DNA of 64,000 bases. Source: Megaleporinus macrocephalus (Eukaryota > Chordata > Actinopteri > Characiformes > Anostomidae). Position 1 is the first letter of the stretch. Each line of letters begins with the position of its first letter. The notes beneath the pieces are model-generated. The model did no database searches. It was not told where the DNA came from and worked only from the letters and a program-made list of their open reading frames with translations. Positions 38,256 through 49,500 of this stretch are shown here, piece after piece. The stretch spans positions 28,953,763 to 29,017,762 of the forward strand of contig CM038710.1 of the NCBI GenBank assembly GCA_021613375.1. Reading direction: 5' to 3'. A program made the position numbers and the translations under genes.

Positions 38256-38969
38256 ATTTTGACCAGCAGGCCTTCCTTAGTATAGATCAGTAAATTTGGC
38301 AATGACATGTCTAATGTTAGAACAGCACCCAGCGGTCTGGTCATGGAGTCAGTGCCCTTAATCGCTGTACATTTTCTGTCAAAGCCACAGCTGCCACCGC
38401 CGCAGCTGCCCAGCCTTCTATCGATTCTCCAAGTGCATCTGTCTCAGCACTGGCAGGGGAAATTACACGGCCTTTCAAACAGACCAGAAATCAACCGTCA
38501 CAGCATGTCTGAGCAGGTTACTCGCCCTTTGCTTGAGTCGTCTATGAACGGGGAGGAACCACGACATAACATCAGTATGGTTGGACAAGATACCATTCAG
38601 ATTCTAATTAAGTTTCCGAAAAGACGAAACACTTCAGAATAAGGACACAGTGCACCCCTGAAGAAACATTATCACGAATAAAAATGAAAAAAGATCCTCT
38701 TTTAAACTTTTTTCTTACATTAGTTGCAAAATGCAACAGAATGTGAGCTTGTTTATAAAAGTGTACGATCTATAAAACTGTAAGAGAACTGAATTTTCAC
38801 TAATTTGTTTGAGCACATAAAGATTTCTCAAGTGTTTCTATCCTGTTTAAATAATTTTTTTGGATTAATCTTTGTGGGAAGGTGGGAATTGTTTTACAGC
38901 AGATGGCTTTGTTTTATTATATTAATTAAAAACATCCAAGATGACTTCCTGCAGAAATGGCCACCAGTG

Positions 38970-39165
38970 TCGGAGGATCCAGTCTTATTCGCAAAGGGCT
39001 GGTGTGGCTGCAGGTTTTCATTCCAGACAAGCTGGAGGACACTTCATTCTACGATTTTTTAAAACAGTTAGTCTCTTTACTCAAACAACTGATTAAATGA
39101 GCTCCTGCCTTGTCAGAATGAAAACCTGTAGGCACAGCTGCCCTTTGCAGATATGACTGGACAGA
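38970..39165. mobile_element. Compact palindromic MITE
   Basis: The left arm GGATCCAGTC ... GCAAAGGGCTGGTGTGGCTG ... GGTTTTCATTC (38975-39025) is mirrored by the right arm GAATGAAAACCTG ... GGCACAGCTGCCCTTTGCAG ... ATGACTGG (39116-39162). Arms of about 45-50 bp with roughly 85% match flank a 90-bp centre. A CCCTTTGC-bearing element of this form is common in fish. Confidence 0.6.
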
Positions 39166-40314
39166 CATGCACTGGGGCTGCAGCTGTAGGGACAGGTTCA
39201 GTTGGGTAGACAGGATATTCATGCTGGACTTGCACAGACCACAGAATATCATATCTGGTTACTGGAGCACGAACAGCAGCAGATCTGACCCCACAGCCCG
39301 TCTGCCTTCCCTTATTTTCATGCTCTCGGTGGTTAAACAGTGAAAGCCTGTGGTAGTTAATTCTCCAATGTTTAAACATGAAAACTGTTAATAAAGATTG
39401 TACTACGGTCACTTTAGATTCAGATGAAGTCTTCCAGTCCAACAGGTGTCTACTTTTCTGTATGATAATTATAATTATGATAATTATGAACGTTTATCAC
39501 ACATGTGCATTCTATTAATTATTATGTACACCATTATGCCTATGGTCATATCTAGATCTACCAATGAGACTGTTTCCACAAGAGTGTATAGCCCTAAATA
39601 ACCTGACTCAGGTGTGTTAAAAAGAATTATAATCCTTTCGTCAATCCACAAACGATCCCTTCCAGGATATAACAACGTAGAAACATCTTACTTTCAGTTC
39701 CCTTTTTCGTCTATCTAGATTTAGAAAGCATTGAAAACTTCTAACTTCCACATTTTCCATTGCTCAAGAGACATCTTGTGACAGCCTGTGAATGTTTATG
39801 CTGAACATTATGTTGAACACCGCTGGTCTGCCTGTCAGATTACGGGCCCGACACTGCATGGCCAAGCTCTCTGATACTGCTGACAGTCAGTTCTGTAACA
39901 GTGAGATGTTAAAGTAGGTTTAATGACTGAAGAAACCACAGTTCATTCTGTGGTTGGGTGTGGTTGGGTGTATAGAGATTGCCATAAATTATGTGTATAT
40001 TGCTTGCATGCAAAGCATTTACAACAACTGTAATACCAGTTTTATAAAAGTTGATAAAACATACAAATGTATGCAAACATTTACATAACACTAATTAAAT
40101 GTTTTATTCCTTTTAATTATAAAGTGAAAATAAGTTTTTTTTTAAATCCTCCACAGCAAGCCAACTGGCATTTCTCTGCAGATTTTGCAGCACAATTTCT
40201 ATTTATTTGCTGAAAAAACATACAATGTTATTATTTTTGGACCCAACAAATTTATATTTTTCGCTCAATATGTTTAATTTAGCAAATATACAGCATCTGT
40301 GCATTTAAAGGATG

Positions 40315-40865
40315 TATTAAGGGGGACCTGTTATGATCATTTAAAATATTCCCAATTTTATTTTTGAGTGTACTACAATAGATTTACATGCTTCAGTTTT
40401 CCCAAAGCGAAACATTAGCACATTTAATGCTCTGTTAACCCCACCCCTCCCCCATTCTTAATGAGCCCAGTGTGCTCTAATTGGTCAGCTCATCCACTCT
40501 GTCTAAACTGGTCATCCGCCAGTGCACCATCCTGCTACAAGTTTTGCCTGTGGCTGTTCTTACAATGGCATTAGCTCTACTATATCAGTTTGAGCCAGAG
40601 TCTGATCCTGAAAGTCAGGTAGGTCAAATTTGTTGGCCTGATTCACCTTTACAAGCTAGACTGGAGCATTTTTAGCTTTTTGTGCGTTTTGTGTGAGCCT
40701 CCGTCTATTCGCACTGAAGTTAGGAGGAGTTTTCTTCAGGCTCGATTGCTTTTTAAACAAGGCACGGTACAGAACAGCCAATCAGAGTGCAGTATATTTA
40801 CATATGCCATCATAAAGGGACAGAAACAGAAATATCTTGTTCAGTTCTTAGGGATTAAAAGAAGT
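40315..40865. repeat. High-copy fish dispersed repeat downstream of kcnc4 exon 3
   Basis: Ordered words GGGGGACCTGTTATG, TTTACATGCTTCAGT, AGCCCAGTGTGCTCTAATTG, GTCAGCT and CAATCAGAGTGCAGTATATT match the remembered consensus of an abundant teleost repeat that carries GCCCAGTCTGCTCTGATTGG. It lies in intron 3 within 60 bp of the exon 3 donor. Confidence 0.55.
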
Positions 40866-40883
40866 TGGAAAATGGACATATAA

Positions 40884-40918
40884 TCACATGACTTGTGCTT
40901 GAGGTTTCGATGCTGTAC
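40884..40918 (-). other. kcnc4: Possible alternative kcnc4 C-terminus by reading through the exon 3 donor
   Basis: If the exon 3 donor is not used, the frame continues GTASKPQAQVM and stops at TGA (40884-40886), giving a tail 11 residues past Thr. Mammalian Kv3.4 has an isoform whose tail after the same point also begins Gly-Thr (GTFVL...), which would be expected if the donor GT bases were read as coding. Here the extra residues do not match that mammalian tail, so this is only a possible intron-retention isoform. Confidence 0.3.
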
Positions 40919-41113
40919 CTGTGCGGATGGTGGAATCGGTTCCACATGAAAAGTCTCCGGAGGTCAGCAAGAAGCATGTGCCCTCTTTTTTGCCCTTGTC
41001 TCGGTGGCGCGAGCGACGCAAGGACCACTTCTCACTGGGAGAAAGTGGCTGGGTCAGACTGCAGCCCTCTTCATCTGACAAAGCTGCATTAGCGTCCCCG
41101 TTCTGCTTCGAGT
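40919..41113 (-). CDS. kcnc4: kcnc4 exon 3: proximal cytoplasmic C-terminal tail
   Basis: Completing the split codon from exon 2 (G|AC, Asp) gives 65 codons beginning DSKQNGDANAALSDEEG. The exon continues through LTQPLSP, an arginine-rich RRSRHRDKGKK stretch and CFLLTSGDFSCGTDSTIRT. The order LTQPL, RRS..RDK, CFLLTSGD is the conserved proximal tail of Kv3.4 and gives the paralogue call. The acceptor is CCTACCAG at 41114-41121 and the donor is ACAG|GTACAG with GT at 40917-40918, a good vertebrate donor in phase 1. The intron separating it from exon 2 is only 149 bp. The region is cytoplasmic and serine/arginine-rich; phosphorylation control is known for Kv3 tails in general, but no specific site is claimed here. 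Confidence 0.95.
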
Positions 41114-41262
41114 CTGGTAGGAAACATACGTAATGGTGATCTTGGTTATTAACAAATTTTATTATTTTGGTGAAATGGCTTTAATGAAATGGTTTGGCTT
41201 TAGTTGCTATGGATGGATCAACTACATTGTGTACTTTGCATGGTTTCATTCACTCTGGTTAC
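41114..41262 (-). other. kcnc4 intron 2 (149 bp, phase 1)
   Basis: GT at 41261-41262 and AG at 41114-41115 bound a short intron. It contains in-frame stops, so exon 2 and exon 3 cannot be read as one ORF. Confidence 0.92.
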
Positions 41263-42199
41263 CTGAACGTTTCCTCACAATGTTCTCATCAGGCGCAAGA
41301 GGGCACGTGTCACTTTGTGTGCTGTTCCTATGCGAGTTGCTCTCGGATTTTCCAAACGACGCCGAGTCCAGCACCGCATCAGGGTTGGGGTGGTGCCTCT
41401 TCTTCTTCTTGGGCAACTTCTGCTTGGCCATGGCCAAAGAGTAGTACATTCCGAAATTGTTCACTATAACAGGAACAGGCATGGCGATGGTCAGCACACC
41501 TGCTAGCGCACACAGAGCACCAACCATCATGCCCGGCCAGGTCTGAGGATACATGTCCCCATAACCCAGGGTTGTCATGGTGACCACTGCCCACCAGAAG
41601 CTGATCGGAATGTTCTTGAAGTGAGTGTGAATGCTGCCGTGAGGGTCATTCGGGTCTGCTTCGATACGCTCTGCGTAGTAGATCATGGTGGCAAAGATGA
41701 GGACACCGAGGGCAAGGAAGATGATAAGGAGGCAGAACTCATTAACACTGGCTCGCAGGGTGTGGCCAAGCACCCTCAACCCCACAAAGTGCCGAGTCAA
41801 CTTGAAGATCCGCAGAATCCGCACGAAACGCACCACTCGCAAGAACCCGAGCACGTCCGAGGCGGCTTTGGAGGAGAGTCCGCTCAGACTCATCTCCAGA
41901 TAGAAGGGCAGAATGGCCACAAAGTCAATAATGTTCAGAAGGTTCTTAATGAAGACCAGCTTGTCAGGACAGCAGATGATGCGCACCAGGAACTCAAAGG
42001 TAAACCACACCACACAGATGCCCTCGACTAGAGTGAGCACGGGCTTGGTCACCACCTCCAGAATGAACACCACCTTTGTAGTGTTGCCAACTGTAGTAAC
42101 CTCAGTACGGTTCTGGAGATCGTTGAAGGCCTCATGGGTCTCTAAGCAGAAGTTGGTGATGGACACCAGGATGAAAAAGAGAGAGACGAAGGCAACAAC
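41263..42199 (-). CDS. kcnc4: kcnc4 exon 2: S1-S6 transmembrane core and pore of a Kv3-type potassium channel
   Basis: This exon encodes 312 codons plus one base. Numbering from its first valine, S1 is about 1-20. The S1-S2 loop has two N-glycosylation sequons, NRT at 30-32 and NTT at 39-41. S2 is about 53-76 and S3 about 87-103. The S4 voltage sensor is about 117-137, with the regularly spaced arginines of [16 protein letters not shown]5 is about 154-176. The pore helix and selectivity filter are at 200-218 ([18 protein letters not shown]). S6 is about 223-250 and has the PVPV gate hinge at 241-244. A basic stretch, [10 protein letters not shown], follows. The acceptor is a pyrimidine-rich tract ending TTGCAG at 42200-42205 and the donor is CAG|GTAACC with GT at 41261-41262. 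I set the exon limits by splice sites; the open frame itself runs further on both sides and reads GNQSE-stop into intron 2. Compared with remembered mammalian Kv3.4, S1-S2 is the most divergent part ([10 protein letters not shown] where Kv3 proteins usually have an acidic ETEP stretch). Confidence 0.97.
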
Positions 42200-43405
42200 C
42201 TGCAAGACAAAACCACCAGGTTAGCAGATGAGAGACAGTATGTCTGGTGGAAATCAACACTTCATATGAATCCTGTATGATACCTGATTCAAGCCTGTAT
42301 AGTTGTTTATTGCTATTTATGATGTCATGCATAACATATTTCAAAGAATATGGTTATAAAGTTATAATATGAAGTAAACATGAATGTTGTAATGCACTAT
42401 AACAAGGTTCTGTTTTATCTCTACAGCAACAAGCCGCATCACAACCGTTGTTAACCAAGTTAGTTAAAAAAAAAGTCTCATTGTAACATACAGTGATAGG
42501 ATACTGAATAAAATGTTATTGCTGTTTTAACTAAAAACTATGAGGAAGAAGAAACGAACGTTTTGAGTTAAGTAGCTTTTGATCTGATTGTCATGAAATG
42601 TTAAAATGTTAAAAAAGGCAAATCTCAGAATGAAACCGATCTGTGGTTTGATATGGCCGAAATAATGTTTCCTATCAAAACATAAAGCTGATGTATCAAT
42701 TAGGATAATTCCATGTGCATGCAAGGTCAAACATTACTTTAGATGTCTTCACAGAATGATTCTTTACTTCTCAAATAGTTCTGCTAAGGCTGTAGTGCTA
42801 AATTCCAGTCTGGGTGTTTCAACTCCTTGATCAAAACTAACTACTATTAAAATGATCTTTGGAAAAACATAGAAGTTTAACCTAAATTAAAGTAGATTTT
42901 TGGAGCCATACTCTACATAGTCATGCATTTGATGAAGATGCCATATTTAATTATGATTAAAGTTTGAAAGAATGTTATTGTATGTATTGTTGTATTATTG
43001 TTAGATGGTTAGTTGGTTTCATGCAGTGTTAGTAAACAGAAAAATGAAATACATACAGAAATATAATTAAATACAAACTTTAATATAATTCACTACAGTC
43101 ACACAACTATGTAATTGTGCCAAATTATAACTTAATTTAAACAAGTTCAAAATGGATATTTTCAAAAGGCCAAGGAATCAAGAAATCTTTCTTTCTGTTT
43201 TTCTTTTTTTCATTGGTGTAAATTGTACTTGGACATGGAATTGACTTGGTCTCTGTGCCCTTCAGACTCAGCCATAACTCAGTGTTGACTAGTCATGGTC
43301 TTCTTGGACTCATCTCAGACATCTCAACAAAGGTGGTCATGGCTACAGCCCTACGTTCCCCCAGCAGTGAACATACATTATCTGATCCTAAAGAAATTTG
43401 CTTTG

Positions 43406-43406
43406 A

Positions 43407-43483
<77 letters not shown>
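43406..43483. repeat. (ATT)n microsatellite
   Basis: About 25 perfect ATT units in kcnc4 intron 1. Confidence 0.98.
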
Positions 43484-43486
<3 letters not shown>

Positions 43487-44130
43487 AAAAAACATGTTTC
43501 AAAATTATATTCATTTTTTATGTAATTCACATTACTGAACATGCTTTGCTCTCTGCATTCAGACAACAAAAACCCATAACAGACTCTGTCCAAAACTATC
43601 CTTAAGATATTATTTTTATTTTATTTATTTAGTTTTATTTATATTTTATCCCATCAAACAATTTATTTAGCAGGTTAGAAAAACAGCTACTACAGAATTG
43701 TCTCCTGAGTTAAACTAATCACAGCAGTAACACACTGAGCCATGCTGCGTGAAAAAAATTTAATTAGCTCTAACAATTAAAGCTTTAGTCAGGCACTGCA
43801 GGTAGACCTTCAGTTCACCTAGACAGTAACAGTGACAACAAAGAGACAGAAATAAAATACATACAACAGACAACATCACAGTGGCTCTTAAGTAACTGGC
43901 CTATGAAAAGTTTGAGGGAATAGTTATACTTGAATTATATCATAATACTAGGTAGAGACAGAGGGACAACAGAATGAGCGCCTTTAAGAGTGATGTAAGT
44001 AAATAAGCTCTGTTCTGATTGAATGTCCTGCATTGTGCCTCACTCACACTACAGTCCAGCCTGAAACACTACTTCTAACTTTCAGGCTAAACAAGCCAAA
44101 ATACACTTACAGAACACTTCATAAGTATAT

Positions 44131-44833
44131 CTCCTTGTTTTCACACTCGTTTTCCATTATATTAGCTCCACTTACCATATAGAAGCATATTGTAGTTCTA
44201 CAATTACAGACTGTAGTTTATTTGTTACGCTGTATACTGTATGTTAATCCCCTTTCACTGTGTTTTTCAATAGTCAGGACCCTCACAGGACCACCACAGA
44301 GGAGGTATTATTTGGGTGGTGGGTCTTTCTCAGTACTGTGGTGATACAGACGTGTTGGTGGTGTGTTAGTGTGTGTTGTGCTGGTTCGAGTGGAACAGAC
44401 ACATGTGTGCTGCTGGAGTTTTTAAACACCTCAGTGTCACTGCTGGACTGAGAATTGTCCACCTACCAGAAATGTCCTGATGAAAGACAAGAGGATGACA
44501 ACACAAACTATTACACCTACGAGACAGAGTAGCAGGGTAGGAGTGTCTAATAGAGTGGACAATGAGTGGACACAGTGTTAAAAAACTCCAGCAGCACTGC
44601 TGTGTCTGATCCACTCATTCCAGCCCAACACACACTAACACACCACTATCATGTCAGTCTCACTGCAGTGCCGAGAATGATCCACCACCCAAGTAATACC
44701 TGCTCTATGGGGGTCCTGACCAATAAAAAACAGCTTAAAACAAGGCAAAGAAACAGATGGACTACAGTCTGTAACTGAACAGCTACAACCTGATCTGATA
44801 TAATTGACACATATTGTAGAAAACAACAAGGTG
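44131..44833. repeat. Fold-back repeat family FB, copy 2 (most complete)
   Basis: About 700 bp with two long arms in inverted orientation. The left arm (44131-44435) reads TTAGCTCCACTTACCATATA, CAGGACCACCACAGAGGAGG and GTGTGTTAGTGTGTGTTGTG. The right arm (44575-44833) reads the complement: CAACACACACTAACACACCA, AATAATACCTGCTC-like words and GTAGAAAACAACAAGGTG. The centre repeats CAGCAGCACTGCTGTGTCTG-type words. No ORF or target-site duplication was found. It can form a large hairpin. Confidence 0.85.
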
Positions 44834-44952
44834 TTCTCACTAAAGTGCTTGGTGAGTGTATGTAAACGGATAATGACGTCACAAAAGCAATTCATTAATT
44901 CATTAACTAATTTTTGCAACTTAGTTTTTAAATATGGACTATAACAGTGAAT

Positions 44953-45110
44953 TTCAGCGCTAGTCCTAAAGTGCTTCTTTACTGCAGATTATAGTTCCAA
45001 CCACAATTTGCCACACCTACTCCAGCTAATCAACCCTTTTCCCATGTCACTGATTGGCTAGATCAGGTGTATTACAGTCAAGCAGGGACAGGCTGGAACT
45101 AATGCTGCGT
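44953..45110. mobile_element. Small palindromic repeat
   Basis: CAGCGCTAGTCCTAAAGTG...TTCCAACCACA at the left is partly complementary to CAGGCTGGAACTAATGCTG at the right, and the centre has CAGCTAATCAAC and GATCAGGTGT. The arrangement is typical of a compact fish MITE family. Confidence 0.35.
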
Positions 45111-45306
45111 TCAAGTGATGTTGGAAAAACCAACTGGGAAATACTTACTGTCCTAGTCGTACATTGTGCTCAACCAACAAAGTTGCATTCACAACTGCTA
45201 AACCCAGCAGTTTATATGATACAGAAGTTTAGACGATGTGATAACATGTAACAAATGTGAATGTGAAATAAATAAATATTTCAATTAAATATATATATAT
45301 ATATAT

Positions 45307-45843
45307 ACTACCGCTCAAAAGTTTGGGATCACAGTGAAATGTTCTTGTTTTCAATGGAGTATCTTCCTTTCTTAGCACAGCAATGACGGGTCTCTAAAGA
45401 AAGTTGTTTCTTTCTGGTTATTTTGAGTCTGTCAGCAAGCCATCAACTGCTGATGCTTTAGATACTAAACTAACCTAGAACGTTGTTCTTCCTTTTATAC
45501 TCACTTATTAGAAGAATGTTTTTCAGCTGTGCATCACAATTGAGCAAGAGTGTCCTAACAACCAATTAGCCCAATAACATCCTTAACTTGGATTGGCAGC
45601 CATACCAGGAGATTTAGGCAGAGGACTGAGAATTGCTGATAATAGCACTATATGCAAAATAAGCCTCTATACAAAAATAGGCTTTAATACAAACATTTTT
45701 ATTCTTTAAAAATCATCTGATACACTTAAATTCATTGTGAAATTGACAATATTGTTTGTGAATTGCATTAAAAAAAACTGCATGAATGGCATAAAAATAG
45801 CCTGAAATGAAATTCTAAAGTGATCCTAAACTTTTGATATATA
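45307..45843. mobile_element. Tc1/mariner-type non-autonomous element
   Basis: The left terminus ACTACCGCTCAAAAGTTTGG GATCAC is mirrored by GTGATCCTAAACTTTTGATAT at the right end. A TAC(C/T)G(C/T)TCAAAAGTTTGGG end is characteristic of a well-known teleost mariner-like family. It is flanked by TA-rich DNA, consistent with TA insertion. The 540-bp interior has no transposase. Confidence 0.75.
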
Positions 45844-46957
45844 TGGTGCTTCTATTAGATTGTATTTTCTGGACCTCCATACTTTCTTTTTATTCTATCT
45901 TTTTTTTTGTAGTGGGTGCATCTACAAACAACCACCTGGATGGAGTGAAGTTATAGTTAACCATCTGGGATAAACAACCTCCTGATTAAAACTTTAATGC
46001 AGCATGAACTCCAAGAACTAAGTATAGAGACCACTGCACTACATGGAGTTATTGGTACGTTCAAAAATCATAATCATGTTTTATACAACATCAAAAAAGC
46101 CAGTAAATGTGGTTTGGGTAATGTGGGTTCTTTAAGTTACACTAAAACTGTAAAGCTATAAAAACTGTGAAGATTGTGAACCATCAAACAAAGTTAGCAT
46201 TGACTGAATGACAGCAATGGTGATGTACGTTTAGACTTCAAATGTGCAGATATTTAAAGATAAGAAGACTAAACGGATTTAATGGCACTGTGTTTGTCAA
46301 GCTAACACTACGAGGCTGATGGTTTCAGGAAATAGCAGCCATCACTCATCCCTAACCAGGTTAGCATGCGGTGGCTAGCTCTCTGAATGACACTGTTAGC
46401 TGTGTGTGGAAAGAACAAAATGCATTTTGAGGAAAGAGAGGAAAAGATAGAGTAAATGAACAGGGGCGGGTGGTGATGGGGCAGAAACAAGAGGCCATGA
46501 CATTGACGGCATGCTAGTGTTTCACAGTAGGGGACGTGTCCTCGTACTGAGAGCGGCGTGCCTGCAGGTGCGGGCTTTGTTTGTGTTTATAGATGCTCTC
46601 AGAACAAACTGCTAACTGAAAATCATGGTGACAGAAGTACTTTACATCAGCTGACTCTTCACCAGTTTTCCAGCCAGAGCAAGTACAGACAGCCTGGACT
46701 CAACCCTGCTCTGGATGTGCTTTGACTCAATAGAGCACTCATCATTCTCCTATTGACCATGTCATGGACACAATACCTGCACCCCTATTCTTTCACTCTC
46801 AGCAGCTGTCTAAATATACACGCATGCCATACACTCTCAGAAATGTCACAGCGCCAAGCATTTCAACTTCCGAGAAAGCACATTTTCATAAAAGGATAAA
46901 ATCTAATTTAGGTAGGCCTGTTTTTTTTTCTATTCATCTATCATCCCATTTGTTTAG

Positions 46958-47452
46958 AGGGGAATTCCAACGACCATTCAAAAATTTCTCCATAATTCAC
47001 ATATAAGTCTTTCAAATTGGCTTGATGTGACTGTTTTTGTGGAGAAACTTACCAACACAGATTTTTTATAGTGGCTGTGATCTCCAATGCAAGTATAGCC
47101 ATTTTATTTACTATCCGAAACCTTTTTTAATAGCATTTATATGTAATGTTGGTGATCACAAATTCCTCACCATAAATGCATTAAAATATGTTGTATACCA
47201 AAACTTTGTTACACAACTATCGCAGAACAATGTCTCAGAGACCAGGCAGCATATCTGTAACTACTTCATGTAATAACTGTATTGTGTGGGAGCTTATAGA
47301 GCTGTGCATCTGGTTCCTATCACCACCACCACTATGAACAATACTGATACGTTTCTCTAGAATCAAGCACTCCAATCAAACCACCCTGAATGATTTTGCG
47401 ATCTTAGCTATGTAGTCATGGTGAAATTTAGAAAAATTGGTGGAATTCCCCT
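46958..47452. mobile_element. MITE with perfect 12-bp terminal inverted repeats (495 bp)
   Basis: AGGGGAATTCCA (46958-46969) and TGGAATTCCCCT (47441-47452) are perfect complements. The interior is AT-rich and non-coding. The flanks give no convincing target-site duplication, so the superfamily is uncertain. Confidence 0.6.
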
Positions 47453-49146
47453 GTAACCGGATAATATTTACCCAGACAGACTTCAGAGCTGTCAGAAAAG
47501 ACATTTTACTGTGCCACCTTGATTTTTAGTAAGGCCTCGCCAGCTGCCATCCTGTAACCTAATAAGCTGCTCCTGATTGTTTTAACATAGTTTATTCAAA
47601 TGATATTGATGTTTTAAATGAGTTAAAGGTTTCTGTGGTCAGTTCCTCAACAATCTGATCCGATTATAGGAGAAGTTAATTACAGCCACATTGAAGATGA
47701 CGGTATTACAGCTAAATTGAATATCTGTTTTGCTGAAGGTTCACAAGAGGCTGGAACTTCTGTCATAAAGTTTAGTTGGTCAAGTTTCATAAATTTGTAA
47801 ATAAATTGAATTTAATGGGCAGTTTACATGTTGCATTTCTAAACTTACTACTAGGGAACAGCGGGGCATCCTGTCACACCTTTCACACTTTTTTTATACA
47901 TCGTAGGATCAGCAGATATATCAAATATCTGTGCTTATCAGAGACAGGATATGAAATCAGATTAAACTAGAAAAGTGTGTTTCCTGGAGGAAACACTGGA
48001 TGGTGGCACATAAACGACAAATAGAAGAGTGCAGGTGGGTAAGACTTTGGATTAGAGGTTGGGGAACTGCCCTGTGTGAGTACATGCAGTTTGGAGGCTG
48101 TAGGTCAAATGAAACCATGAGGATTGTGTGAGACCGAAAATGAATGGGGAAAAAAGAGGGATGGGAAAAAAACGACAAACAGACGAGTACGGGTCGAACC
48201 AACACTACAGTCGTGGCCGGGGGTCCGCTCTGAATCAGTGTATGCGGAATGGTGTCTGTCAGTCTAGCAGAAGTTCAGTAAATTGGCGTGCACTTTTCCA
48301 TCTTATTTACTCTCTGTGGAAAAAAAATCCAGAAAATCTGGGAATCTGATCAAAAAGCTGTATACATATACAACATATTAGATAATAGATATTCGAAATT
48401 AGTATTACTCTTTTAAGTGAAAACAGTAACAATGTGTTAACTTGATACCTTGCTCTCCCCTACACTGAATGCAAAACCATAATTTTATCCCAATTCAAAT
48501 CTTAAATTCATGTGCAATATTTAATAACCAAGAAGAATATAATACATTAAATAAAAAACAGGCTTTACAAGCATAACCCTAATTCTCTTGCTGCTTCTAG
48601 CGCCATACTTGTTGTTGAGACTAGATAACTACATAGGCTTTAATGAAACAATGAACAAGTAATAACGTCAAGCTGTTCTCACATTTCTTGAAGTGCAAAC
48701 GTGCAATAACATTATGCAAACCTTACATTAATTGCTATCTGCAGTTGTTAGAGAAGCTAGAATGTATTAATAGAAAATGTCTACTCATGCAAATATAACA
48801 CTGGTTGTATTAACTGATTGGATAAGTTATCCAGTATCCATAAATGATGATGGTGCTACAAATGAATGTAATACAAATAAAAAAGCAAATATTAAATCAT
48901 TGTGTGTACAAATGGCTTGATGCCATAAATCCACTATTTGTTGCTTAGCTGAGCAAATTAATTCTTTATAGAACTTCTATAATTATACAGCTTTTTTAAT
49001 TTCCTTATTAAGGATCAGGGCAAACAGGAGTAGCTTATTACTCAGTGCCCTACATACAGCATTTCATATTTTTTTCCATTTTACAGAGCCTACAGCCTGA
49101 ATGCCCACTTAACTGGGTTTGGTACCACTGTAAATGCCATGTAGAT

Positions 49147-49500
49147 TAGAGGTGTAAGAAAATATCGAAATATGGAATATCAGGATATTATGTTTAGTAC
49201 TACTGTATGATTCTCAAAAACACAGCATCAATACACAGATTCCTGGCAGACAGTGACTTGTGTTTAAACATCTGACCACTAGATGGCAGTGTTGTAATCC
49301 ATTTTTAGCTTCACTCCAACATTAACAAGCAGCACAAGGGCGCAACACTATTATAAGCACTGGCAAACCTGTTCAGATAGTGGTGTGTTTTAATGGAGGA
49401 TTAGAAAAATCACAATATATCACTTTGCTTGCAACATCGCAATATATTGAATCCTGACCGCTGTATCACAATATGTATTGTATCACCAGGTTCTTGCCTG
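49147..49500. mobile_element. Degenerate DNA-transposon remnant (probably hAT-like)
   Basis: The left end AGAGGTGTAAGAAAATATCG and right end GTATTGTATCACCAGGTTCTTGCC, with internal ATGATTCTCAAAAACACA and ATCACAATATATCAC words, fit a common fish MITE. A reverse-complement fragment of the same left end occurs at 61303-61385. Confidence 0.5.

Larger units (their letters stand above)
34457..40918 (-). other. kcnc4 intron 3 (about 6.5 kb, phase 1)
   Basis: This lies between exon 3 and the short terminal exon. It holds a high-copy fish repeat (40315-40865), a compact inverted-repeat element (38970-39165), a diverged dispersed repeat (34785-34985), a GAAT tandem array (38232-38255) and GC-balanced, non-repetitive blocks at 36000-36320 and 38380-38530. 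I see no other exon of kcnc4 inside it, but very short alternative exons cannot be excluded by eye. Confidence 0.75.
34389..42199 (-). other. kcnc4: kcnc4 (Kv3.4) locus, 3' part: exons 2, 3 and 4 with introns 2 and 3
   Basis: Three coding exons on the minus strand are joined by GT-AG introns with matching phases. Exon 2 (937 nt) starts on a codon boundary and ends in phase 1, exon 3 (195 nt) keeps phase 1, and exon 4 (68 nt) closes the frame with TGA. Together they encode 399 residues; human Kv3.4 has about 635. The missing N-terminus (inactivation ball and tetramerisation T1 domain) belongs to exon 1, which should lie beyond position 64000. Kv3 channels are tetrameric delayed-rectifier or A-type potassium channels of the plasma membrane that open at high voltage and allow fast repolarisation and high-frequency firing. 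Assignment to Kv3.4 rather than Kv3.1-3.3 rests on the exon 2/3 junction, which reads RKRS-DSKQNGDANAALSDEEG, very close to the Kv3.4 tail as I remember it. No promoter is visible. Confidence 0.93.

Noticed and set aside
41621..42031. 136-codon plus-strand ORF opposite kcnc4 exon 2
   Set aside because: It is the antisense shadow of a conserved, highly constrained exon; the residues are charged nonsense without motifs.
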